From Lagopus muta (Eukaryota; Chordata; Aves; Galliformes; Phasianidae): a stretch of 64,000 bases of DNA. The position numbers and the translations under genes are program-made. The notes beneath the pieces were generated by a model. The model worked only from the letters and a program-made list of their open reading frames with translations. It was not told where the DNA came from and made no database searches. Below, one piece after another: positions 32,891 through 44,460 of this stretch (positions within the stretch are counted from its first letter, which is position 1; every line of letters starts with the position of its first letter). The stretch covers positions 17,913,501-17,977,500 of the forward strand of contig NC_064437.1 of assembly GCF_023343835.1 (NCBI RefSeq), given 5' to 3'.

Positions 32891-35800
32891 CTATCCTGGA
32901 AAATAAGCTGAGGCTGTTGTCACTGCGGCTGGTGGCGATGGCTGGACTTTGGGTAAGTAGGGTTTCAAGTACTCTGTAGAAGAGCAGAAACAGGACAGTG
33001 TTCATAAAGGGTAACAATAGTTACGGTTCTAAGTATCTCAAATAAGGTCTTGTTTAACTATTTCCAAACATACCTGAGTTAAGTGTGTTTTGACTAAGCC
33101 CTCGTAAAGGAATGCTGTCTTCTTTTTTCTTGAAATACTTGGATTCCAGCCCCAAGTTATTGCCACTGAAATAAAACAAAATGTAGTTAACAGCAAATGA
33201 GCAGCAATGGTGGATAGAGGCTCATTCAACAAAAAACTGAAGTAGAACTAGAGTTTTTATGAACTTTATCATTCAGCTGTTATCTGTGACTGAGCAAATG
33301 AGAACCATCTGCAGCCAGTGGTCTGACTATCAGCTGGTAGCCACAGGCTTGTCACCAGAAGGGACAGACTGATGCAGGACCTTCTCCTGTAAAGCAAGTC
33401 TTCATTTGTTGTACGAACCAAGCTTAGTGAGCAGGAAGTTGACTACAACTCGAATTCATAAACATGGGAGTGACAAAAAGCAGCTCAAAGAGAGAGCTTG
33501 TGTTTTTACATCTGGAAGTGTTTTTACAATTCCAGATACCCACACAGGACAAAGGGCACTAAAAAAGAGGGAAAAAGCAGCTAGAAATGTAACGGATGAT
33601 ACTTACTTTTCCTTATTTGCTGGATGGCCAGTTGCTGCAGTCACTGCCTGAACATCTGAATGCTGATCTATTTTTGAGACCTGTGAGTTAAATTGGATCT
33701 GCAGAAACAAAGGAATTGCAGGTTACATAGAGCTACTCCAGACACAATGGTGCAGCAGCAGCTGGTATTCAGAGAAGGCTTTGTGAGGATTCAGTTCTCC
33801 TTACCTTGAACAGCACTGAAGGACAGAAAAGCATGCTGACTAGTAATTGTCCCCTATTAAGCAGGGCTGGGATATACAGTATTAATGCATTCTGAGAAAG
33901 ATTCAGAAGCAGCAGCTTTGATGCTTTTAAGCTGTTACATTCTCAGTCAGAGAAGCCCAAATGCCTACCTTTGGGACTGGGCAGTGGGGGCTGCTGTTTT
34001 TGTTACGCGCTGGTTCTGCCAGCTTCTGGAAGGCGTAGAAGGGAGAAATGGGATGAGTGATTCCTGAGCTGGGAAAGGAAGGTCGGTCAAGCTGTGGAGA
34101 AAGAATGCATTAGTAAGAGAAGTAGAATACATCTGTAAAGGAGAACAATGACTGGAATGCATTTGCTGAACAGTAGCCACATCTGCAAAGTTAACACTTA
34201 AACCAGGTTAGTCTTTCTAATGAGAGGGAAAACAAACCTTTTCCAAGAGTCTGTTCTTAAGGAAAACGGTAGCTTTTTAAAACTTGTAATATATTTACTA
34301 TTTTAACTTATGCTGCTATTTTAGCTTATGCTAAAAGAAGTCATATTTAACATATTAACCAATTAGAAGGCATGTATCTGTAAGTCAGACTTTGCTTGAA
34401 TATACCCTTCCATTACTAAGAAACTCATTAGTTGCTAACAGACAGACATTGTACACACAGGGACAAAACAGTACAGGACGCATTAAGCTATCTTTGTTCT
34501 TAACAAAAATAGTCTGAGGTGGTTTTTTTTCAATTTTGTATTTTCACATTTGTAAATCTCCCTAATAATCCAATCCAAAATCCAAAATAATTCAAACCTA
34601 AAATTCACTAATGATTTTTGTATGGATTTCAAAGCATGCACAACACAAACACTGAGGGTTTGTTTTGTTTTCATCCCAACCTTTACATTCTCAAAGCTAG
34701 CTGTAGCATTGCTAGATGAATTTTAAGAAGTAAGAGCTTCAAAAATAACGCCTAGGGCCAGCACCTCCGCAAGCACTCAAGGGACCATTGATGTCATAAC
34801 AGCAAAACAAACTGCCAATACCGGATTAAAAGAAAAAAGGCTTTTTCTAGGCCATGCATTTGAAGAAATGGGGAGTGTTATCTGCACTCGTATCTTACCA
34901 TGCCGTGAGGTGACAGGGCAGTCCTAACGCCACCGTGCGTGCTGCTGGGAGTCTCCATCTTCTTCACCATCTGAACTTCATTCAGCTGTTTGTTTAGCCA
35001 CGTGATTACTGAAGAGATGGAAAAAAGGTCAAGCCCTTCCTCACAGAAAAGCAACAGTGTGAGGGAAGCGCGACTCTTCACAACAAAGCAAGCAGACATC
35101 TCAGTAAAGTCGCCTTCCATTACTTGTCAGTAGCAGCTTAATCATCATATCATTTCACAGATAAAATACTATCAACCTACCGTTTTCATTGGTTTTCAAT
35201 AACTGCTTACTTTCTTCCAGTTTCTGTATTGTAGTTTCCAGCTGTTCTTGTAACTTGCAAACCTGCAATATCACCATGCTAATTATAAAACCATCAATAA
35301 GTGTAGTGCTCATTAAAAACTCAAGAAAAATTATCGTACAAATAAGAAATGAAGGATCAGAGAAGTTCTAGAGTTACTTAAAGAAGTCAGAACTCAATTT
35401 TATGCAGAATCAGTGTGATAGCTCTTCTGAAATAAACTGTTTCTAGCTGGACTTAGGACAAGACCGCAACCAGAGACCTTTCTGACCTTCATTTTGCCAT
35501 GTTTAAATAAGGAATGGGCCCTGAGCAGGGGAGAAATTCACTCTGTTACTGTTCTGGCCTCCATCACAAACTTTTCCCATGAATATACCTTCTGAAGCCT
35601 ATCAGTCCATCTGATACGTTGCTTTGTACCCCCAACAATAGGATTTTAATTTTCTTGCATGTGGATGAATCTCTCTCGCAAGTCAGTTTAACATGAAAAA
35701 AATGAAATGTTGATTCTGCACTTAAACATTAAGTGCATAAGAGTAAATTCTTATGTAAAAAAAAAATTAAGACCTCATTGCTGTTAACAAATATTTTAAG

Positions 35801-38800
35801 GGATTTAAACACACCGACCAACTGCCCTACATACAGTAACACGTGCAGGATGCAGGTTAACCCATCGCAGTACCTCCTCCTCTTTCATTCGAAGAGATTG
35901 TCCAGCCTCCTGCAGTTCTCTCTGTTCTTTCTGAAGTCTCTCTTCTTTTTCTGCTAATAGTTTCTCTTGTTGAATTGTTACTGTATTTTTCAATTTTAAT
36001 TTACTCATTAGGGTTTTCAAATCTCCTTGCAACTTCTTGATAATTTCATTAGCCTACAAAAAGAGAGTATTTTCAAAGTAATTCCTGAAAGCGCAAGACA
36101 AAGCAAATGAATGGCAGTTCCAACAAACCTTAAGAAGTTCAGCTGACAGTGACTTAATTGTTGTCTCAAGCTTTTCAATATGACTTCGTTTTTTGTCTGT
36201 ATTCTCCTCCAGTATCGCCTACAAAAGAATTATAAATGTTCTGTAACAATATAAATTCCATATGGATTATGGAACATACACCACTTAGAACTGTAAATAG
36301 AACCTCAGCAACTCCTTTACAATCAGTCCATGATTTTTAGTTAAATTACATAGAGGTCTCTCAATAATAACTTTTACAAGCAGTACCACAGAATACTGCA
36401 ACAGGAGCCGCCTTCATCAAACTGAATCCAGTAGACTTTGGATGCCATAATTCAGCATCTTTAACTACATTTGTAAGCTTCCTTGCTGCACCAGTAGTCT
36501 GGTTATCCAGAAACCTTGAGAGACTTCAGTTAACAAGGTTCTACAGAGCTTTAGAAATAATGATTCTGAAACTGGAACCTTTTGTTCTTGTGTTGCATCC
36601 AGCACTTCTTTTGTTCTGATAACCAGTTGATCTTTGTCTTTGATCTCTTGCTCCAGAACAGCAACCCGTGTCTGCAGCTGGTTAATGAGTTTCTCCTTTT
36701 CGTGACATTCAGCATCCAGAGTGCTGTTCTCTCGACGCAGTGACACCACCTCCTGCTTGGCTCTTTGACATTCCTGGAATGTTGGGAAGGAATTGGTTAA
36801 CATTCTTTGGAAAAAAAAAATAAGCTGAAAGCAAATCTAAAAAGATATCTATAAATTATAGTTAGCATAAAGTAGAAAAAAGTCACATTTAATATGCTAT
36901 ATTTTCTATTCCAAGCAGAGGCAGGCAGCCTCACTGCTCTCAAAATCATCATCTTGGTGAGGGAAATTAATAAGCCATACATCTTCAACTCCAGAGAGCT
37001 TTGCTTTCAGTTCTCTGACCGCAGAGTCTCCTTTGTATCTCCTTTCTGTTAGATCTTTATTGATGACTTCAAGTTCTGAGAGTCTGTTCTGCAATTGTTG
37101 AATACTCCTCTGGTGCAAACTTTCCAATTCCTTTTTCTGTTGTTCGTGCTGTTGTTGGTACTGAGTTTGTGCCTAGAATGAGAACGGTCATTCAGTGAAA
37201 CTGAAGATTAAGCAAAGAAACTGCTCACATCAGCATACTGTGAATTCTTTTCCACTGTCATACCTGGAGAGCTCTTTCCTTCTCAGCTGTCAGCTCTTGT
37301 GTGTGTTTGCTTGTCAGAGCAGCAGTGTAAGATGTCCATTCATTTTTCAGTTTGTCCAGTTCTCGGCTCTTCTCTGACAAGCTCTGTTCAACAACCGTTC
37401 AGAATTTTAGAAAAAGTGTCATAGATTTTAAGAACACAGCCTTTCATTAAATACCAAACAATTCTTTACTGTTACTGCTTAGTCTGTATTTCAGCAGAAA
37501 GAGCCAAGGTATCGTCGTATCGACAGAAAAACAAGGTACTGAAAAGCTCAACTGCAGCTTTTTGACTTTGTCGAGTACAGTAACCTTCATTTCCAGTTCT
37601 ATTTTCTTCCAACTTAGGAGTGATAAAACAATCTGCTGCTGTTCCTAGCGCTGTATCTTGTAGAAGTTTTAAACAAACTGCTCTCATAGGGAGGGAGAAA
37701 AAACCCCAAGGTCATCAGAATTCTCTTTTCCTCTTCAGTTTGTAATTCTCCCTTCCAATTCAGCCATCTAGTAGCCCCAGTTGCACAGAAACTGCAAAGA
37801 TGAGGTAAGTAAGTATTCCATTACACAAAAAATCTCCACGATAGGAGTTTTAATGGAATTTTTTTCCTGTGTCATGTTGGTCAAAAAGCCACCTTCGTAC
37901 TTGTGCAGTCTGACCCACAGCTATCATCATCCTTTCAAAGCATAAATGCGAAACCACCACTGAGCTGACTATGAAAAAACAAATCAAAAAGCAGAGCAGC
38001 ATGATCTGCAAGCCTTCTGATTTAGTTATGTTTCACAATTTTTGCAAATCTAAGGATTTCCACCCATTCACGGAATACACAGACAGTTAAAATGTACATT
38101 ACCTGTTGAGTGTAGCTCAGTTGTCTGGTAGAATCTTCTTCAGTTTTCCTAAGCTTTTCTTCCAATGTCATTTTGTCCTCCTGTGTAAAAATCGATATCA
38201 AGACTAAATCTTAGCTCCCAAAATATCAGTATTCAGCTTCCACTTTATCATCACACAGTGGTATGTAGCTGCTTAGACACAGTATGTGTGGAAAAAGCAT
38301 CTTATGAAACAAACTTTGTACTGAATTAGCCATAAGATGTACATTCAAGAGAAAAAGGCAAGGAAAACATCCTGCATTATGCTTTCAATCAAGCCTCTAT
38401 AAGGGAACAGAATCTTATAAAGACTTGTTTACAAAGCAGTTCTATTAGTAATAGATAAGTGAAATACTGAGAATGTAATTGGTTAAGATGGCTTGTTAGG
38501 TGGCTATCAACATCACAGCGCAGTGAACCGGGCTATGAAAGACAACAGTTACAATAGGAGATCACTGATTTTGTGTTCAGACGTAGCATGCTGTCAGCTG
38601 CACCAACACTGAGTTGCTGCTCAGAGCCAGCAGCCCTCTGAAGTCCATGGAGCCTCAGAATGCCGCGCACACACCCGTGATTTCCTACACTCAGCTGCAG
38701 AAGAGGCAGAAAGCTCACAGGGTGGCACTTCTGCTGTTGATCTGGCAATCAGCACAAGATGATGAAGCATTCAACAGCTGAGCAGCACACGTGTCTGTAA

Positions 38801-41800
38801 AACACCTGATTTTCTGCCAGTTTAACTTACAGCACTTGGTTGAGTGCATATGTAAGATTTTCATTGCTAGAGTGAAATGAACAATTTAATTTGATAACAG
38901 GCAGCCAAATAAGTGCATGCAGTGACATACATGAACTGAGTTAAAGAAAAAACAAATCAAACTACACAGTTCTGTGCATACTTTTGAAGTAATAAGACTG
39001 AAAAAAATATGAAAAACCATTCCTAAGTACACAGAGCATCAAGGCCTTGTTGCAGCCACGGCAATCTTCACTTTACCTTCAGGCACTTCAAGCAGCTGGC
39101 TAAAAATTTCTTTATTTCTGCATCATTTCCTGGTAGGAATTTTAGCGAGAGATGGGTAAGATGTTTGAAAGGGTTGGTCTCCACTACATTTAAAGAGACA
39201 GGTGTGTGATCTAGAACAGATGCTGAAGAAACTAACTGCAGCAAAAACCTGGGGGAAAACAAAAATAACCCAACATGTAACATTTTTGTTACTGAAGCTG
39301 TAGATACTACAAGCTGTTTTCAAATAAAATACATTGTTATACATACAATAAAAGGCTGTTGTGTTTGTTTTGAAAAGGACAAAGACATTTAATTCCTATA
39401 AATAATTACCAACTGGAATGCTTGTATATTTTATCAAGAGATGGAAAAAAAAAGAGTATTGAGCTTCTGAAAACTTTCAGAAGCCCCTCTTAGATTCTCT
39501 CCAAAACCAGATCAGGCCTTTCCCAAAGGCTTTCCCTCACTTTCAGGTATCCTATCAGCCAGTTAAGTTCACACTGCACAGCACTGCAGGAGCTGCCCTA
39601 ACTACTGGAGCCACTTGTGCTGCACTGCACTTCCTCAGCACCCACACGCCAAACCACATACACAAAGCCCACGACACACAGGAGTGCACCTCAGGTCTGC
39701 CCCCTCCCTTTTTATATCTGAACACTGAAATGAAAGCAAGAGAAAGTTCTTGTCAGAATGCCTTGTTACTCTGCTCTCCTGCGAAAGAGGACGATCTGTT
39801 TGTACTCCTGTCCATTACTGTCCAACACTTCCCAGCACACCAGTGCTGCGTCCCTGCACGTCTGCTAGCTCCAAGGCTGCTAAGGAGGCGATCATCAGGC
39901 AGCAACAACACTGCTGAGACTTCTTAACATTTAGGCTCTGTCAGCAACACCCAACCAACTGATGCTTCAGGGAAAGGTTAGATTATATCCCTGTTCCACT
40001 GACAAATATGATAAACTCAAAACACATGCACAGAGTAATACGGTAATCTTATTACCCACCTGGGGATATCTTTGTTCTGTTCTTGAATGCATTGTTGAAG
40101 CAGATCTATAAACTTCTGTGGGAAAGCAGAGAAATCCACCAAGAGACCTTGCTGGGATTTTAAACTACATAAACGGGGAAAAAATATTAGCAATGTGTCC
40201 AAATGTAATTTCTTTCCTAAAAATAAAATATCTTGTTTACACAAGTAGATTGAACCAATTCTGATCATGTCATAAATGTCTGACGTGTTATTTTCAATCC
40301 TGATCACTGAAGAAGTGCAATCCCATCCTCTGCTAATTATTATCCAAGATACTTTTAGCTTCAAGAATTCTTGCAAATGCGCTGCAGAGGAAAGTTATAA
40401 CAAGTGTTCCTTCAGCTGCACGTCCTCCTTAAGCACAGGGGCACACGGGGCACCAAAGGACAATGCTTCCCAGATGTAGGGATGCTCAGCTGCTACAGAC
40501 ACCACCTGCCCACTTGCCCGCTTAATTGCACACCTTCACCACAGATGCAATGAACTCAAAGACTTGCAGAGTGCGTGCAGAAGCCGTACCTTGTGAAACG
40601 ACTGAATAATGATACGATGAATTCTGCTCATCTGTCTATAAAAACAACTTTTACTTGGAGCCTCACACTGATCACATGCATATATGGTGTGCTATTTTTA
40701 TAAAGGAAAAAGGACCTCAACTGTTTGCATGTGGTGCCCAACTAGAATGCAAAAAAAAAAAAAAATAATAATCCAGAAGGCCTCAAGTCTGTACATCTGT
40801 GTTTATGCAAGCATACTTTCCCCTTGGAATGTGTTCTTAAGAGAGCACACAAACGTAACAATCTCTAAGCAGCAGCTGGGTAGACAGAAGAGGCAGGGAG
40901 CGAGACGGGCCACGGCTCCGCAGCCGCGCAGGGAGCTGCGTGTCCGGTTCTGACACATCCGCACCACGCTGAGCTGCTCACTGCCCTGCACTGTGCTGTT
41001 CTACAAGCAGGAGAGAGCAGCACTGCCAAAATACAGGCAGCAATCCACAAGTGAAAAATGCTAGAAATCAAATTTTAAGACAAATCTTTACATGCTGAAA
41101 GCTTTATTTCATTCTTTATGACCATTTTTAAGCACTCACAAACATTACAACTTCACCTGCCTTTGAAAATCTTCCTCAGATATGACAAGGTTATAAAGGA
41201 AAAAAGGATCAGCATCATCAGTCAGTCTCACAGCCAAATCCTGAAAAGAGAGTGAAATACGATGTCAAACTCCACACATCACTCCGTCTGTTCAAATATT
41301 AAATTATTATAAGCAGTATTGCAAACAGCCTAAACTTTTTAACTAAAAGTAAGACAAGAAGTGTGACAACTAATTTAGGAGAAAGCATCAACATTTAACA
41401 TGATCTCCATTTTAAATAATACTGTGGGGAAAAAGCAACAACTCAGGAAAACTGCTTCTCACAAAAATAACGCAAAAATCATTCAACTTTCAGCAGCAAT
41501 ATTTCAAAATCCTACGTGTCTTCTTATTTTACACAAAGAAAATTATTTGCAAATTATTTGCAGTTTTTCCTCCCGTCATTAACGAGTGTGCAGATCCCAT
41601 TTGTGAGTGAGCAGTTGATCACAAACACAATCACTCCCATAACTGCCAGCTTGTTAGCTCACACTGCTCCTAGCAATTAGAGACAACACCTTCTGAGCAG
41701 CCCCTCTGTTTGAATACAGAGCTTAGCAAAGCAAACAAAATTGGTACCACTAGAATCTGGCGCACTCATGGGGAACATTGCAGCATTATGCTGCTTAGCT

Positions 41801-44083
41801 TTTAAAAATGAACTCATCCGTTCACTGGAAATCTACACAGCATTTTGGAAGAGCTGCCTTCTCTGTCAACATTAGTCTTTCATTACAAAGCCGGGGCCAT
41901 AAAAAACACCAGGTACAACCAGTACCTGCCAGCTGCTCAAACCTACGTGAAGAATTTAATACGCCCCAACAGAGAGAAAGTCAAACAAACAGAAAACTGA
42001 TCAGCTCCTCCAACGGGGCTGCAGTGAGACCATCACTCACACACAGAACAGAAATACATTTCAGTAATTCAGGTACTGCTAACAATAACAGAGCTCTTGG
42101 AGCTTTAAAAACAAACTCAGCAATTACAGGTGAGCTAGCAGCTAGAACTGCTGATAGCACACAACCACTTGGACAGGCTGCTGGGAAGGATAAGAACCCT
42201 GCTCGGCTTCACGTGCCATGAACTGATCCGAGCACAGGGCATTATCTGCTTAGCGTTGCTGTGTGCACGAGGCTGTCAAGGCTCCCGCTCGTACAAGCTG
42301 AGACACGGCACAGAGCTCTTAGCTGAACAGTTTCTTCACAGCATTACCACTGCTGCAATTAGCAAAAGCTTTAACAAATAACAATAAATTGCTGCACTCA
42401 CACACCAACCTTTCTTCATTAACTCTACCATCAACTAATGACCGCTCGTAAACATCCTGATAGGTAGAAATACAGCTGAAGTGACAAATCAGACATAAAA
42501 CAGATTTTATAATCCTCAAGAGTTATTTTATTGCTGACTTCCTAAGACTGTGTTAATTATTATTTCTTATTATTTCTTTCCTGCCCCACTGGATTAATTC
42601 CAAGCATTCAAGGACAGCAGCACACATAGTGATACAAAACAAGATGCTGCACCCACACAGCAGTTGTCATTCTCATTAGTCAAGGAGAGGTCTCTGCAAG
42701 GATTGCTGGTGCCCTACACCCCAAAATAAGAGCCAGGGCCAGACGTGCCCTTAAGCTCCTCCCAAGGTCCCCACGTGCTTCTAATCTTAAAGTTTCTGAA
42801 AAACAGAACTCAAATGACAAACAGACCAACATCTTATTCTGCTTTCCCTTTGCCTATTTGTCCCACCATATAAAGCAATACAGATAAAACAATGCAAAAC
42901 ACAAATACAACTAATCCACAAACCTTTTTATGAACAGGGCTAGAAATTGACAGCAGCTCAATATTCACTCGAACATTTAATCTCCTGCGTACAGAAAGGT
43001 GCAACTCGTTAATAAACCAAGGAAACGGTCTTCAAAAGACGAGTACACAGCTAGGCTGCAGGAATCGGGAGGCATTCAGACATTTTGGCTGAAACGTCAA
43101 GAACTGAGGACTGCCTCTGAGCTGCCCGGGAGTCACCAGCACAGCTCCTCAGTCAGCTCAGGGCTTTTCGGTTTTGTTTGCAGCTTTGTTGCTCGTTACC
43201 CATAAACTTCAAGCAGCAGTGCAGAAGCTTTGAACCTTTTTTCCAAAACCGGCAATTCTGCAAAATCCTGCCTACATTTACCGCCGCTCGCAGAAGCGCA
43301 GCACGGCCGTTGAAGCCCCGATTCCTCGCCGTCACGCAGCTCCGGCAGCTCAGCGCTTCAGGCCGGAGCCGCTCCGATCCCGCACGCACAGCGTGTCGCG
43401 GCTAAGACTCAGGGCAGGGAAATTCTCTACGTCTCAACGCATTTCACGCAAAGTAACCCGCGCATCCGGCCGCGCGCGGACCGCCGCTCCCTGAGGAGCC
43501 CCGAACAACCGCCGGCGGTGCGCAGAAGCGATCCGACCACGGGGTGTCGTGCCCGGCCTTGTCCGAGCGCTGCGGGCAGCAGCGGGCGCCGAAACCCTCC
43601 CGGAGGCGGCGGGAGCGGCGCCGGCAGAAGGCGGGCGGCCGTGGGGTAACGGCGGCGCCTTGGTGACGCGCTGAACGCCGCCCGGCGGCAGGCCCACGGC
43701 TCCGGGCTCGGGCCGCAACCCACGCGGCCCCGCCGCCTCTCAGGCCGTTACTCCTCCGCCCCCAACCCGCTGCCGCTCCGGTCTCTCTAAGAGGCCCGTA
43801 AGAGCCGCTCCAACGCCGCGGAACGCTTCCAGGCCGGCTCCCGACGAGTCCTTCCCTTCATCGGCCCCATCGGCGGCCTCGCGGCAGGACCGCAGCCCAC
43901 GATCACTAGGACACGACAGAGAGCGAGAAGCCAAAAGAGAACTCCTCCAGAAGGGACACAAGAACCTCCCCGCAGCGAACAGACGACGCCCGGCTACCCC
44001 TGGCCCGCCGCTCACCTTTCCTCGCAGCCCTGGCCCCGCGCCTGCACGCACACCTCGCGGTTGAACAGGAGCTCCGCCGCCAT
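32891..44083 (-). CDS. SASS6: SASS6, centriolar cartwheel protein SAS-6 (17 exons, 640 aa)
   Basis: SAS-6 dimers oligomerise through their heads into the nine-fold ring that starts procentriole assembly. Exons in order of transcription: 44083-44016, 42984-42924, 41240-41161, 40164-40060, 39248-39077, 38180-38103, 37383-37264, 37172-36981, 36773-36579, 36218-36129, 36053-35874, 35262-35181, 35008-34899, 34091-33969, 33698-33607, 33165-33074, 32973-32891; total 1923 nt. Residues 1-160 form the globular N-terminal head, including the PISA-type segment [20 protein letters not shown]. Residues about 165-485 are heptad-rich coiled coil ([36 protein letters not shown]). The rest is low-complexity tail ending TASAYFPG, shorter than the 657-aa human protein. 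The exon 3 donor must be GC and the exon 9 donor is very weak; see findings. Identification is very secure. Confidence 0.96.
41155..41165 (-). other. SASS6: GC-type splice donor, SASS6 intron 3
   Basis: The minus strand reads CAAAG then GCAGGTGAAG, with the exon ending at 41161. Only splicing at AG|GC joins in phase to the next exon (AG|T TTA AAA TCC, reading SLKSQQ as in the family). The GT four bases downstream would shift the frame. Inference from phase and conservation. Confidence 0.75.
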
Positions 44084-44460
44084 CTTGCGCTTTGAGTTTG
44101 GCGCTCGGCTCCCGCAGAGGAGGGGCCTCGAGATGGCGCCCGGCAACGCGCGCGGGGTGCGGCGGGAAGGAAATGGCGGAGCGGGAGGCGGCCGGCGGCG
44201 GCTCGGGCTCCGGCGCTGGCCCGCTGCCGGGGCGGTGCGCCTTCTTCGTGCAGAGGAAGAGGCGCTTCTGCAAGATGGTCCCGGCGCCCGGGAGACGCTT
44301 TTGTGGGGAGCACGGGCAGCAGGAGGTACCGCGTGCCGGGGCGAGGGGAGGGGCAGCCCGGGCACCCGGGTCCCGCACGGACGGACCGCCGGCTCGGCCC
44401 TGCGGCGGCGTCGCCGTCAGTTACGGGTCTGGGATCTGCTGGAGCGTTCGGTTCCCGCCC
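43260..44460. promoter_or_regulatory. Divergent CpG island promoter shared by SASS6 and TRMT13
   Basis: The CpG-dense block covers both first exons. The start codons are at 44083 (minus) and 44173 (plus), with 89 bp between. An E2F site TTTGGCGC lies at 44097-44104. On the minus strand the SASS6 ATG sits inside a perfect YY1 consensus, AAGATGGCGGC. A second related motif, GAGATGGCGCC, lies at 44131-44141 on plus. E2F control fits the cell-cycle role of SASS6; there is no TATA box. Confidence 0.85.

Noticed and set aside
36465-36578. Read-through of SASS6 exon 9 into an extended frame
   Set aside because: The residues after EQK ([10 protein letters not shown]...) do not resemble the family, while the next splice-flanked exon does, so the extension is treated as intron.
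38533-38748. 71-aa minus-strand frame in the SASS6 intron between exons 5 and 6
   Set aside because: Same strand as SASS6 but not in a fitting phase with its neighbours; the exons on either side join directly with family-consistent sequence.
41808-42221. 137-aa plus-strand frame in SASS6 intron 2
   Set aside because: No family resemblance, antisense to the gene, and no flanking promoter or splice support.
43427-44378. Long minus-strand open frames (98-212 aa) over the SASS6/TRMT13 CpG island
   Set aside because: Overlapping frames rich in Ala, Arg, Pro and Gly are expected by chance in CpG islands; only the short SASS6 exon 1 inside is supported by splicing and conservation.
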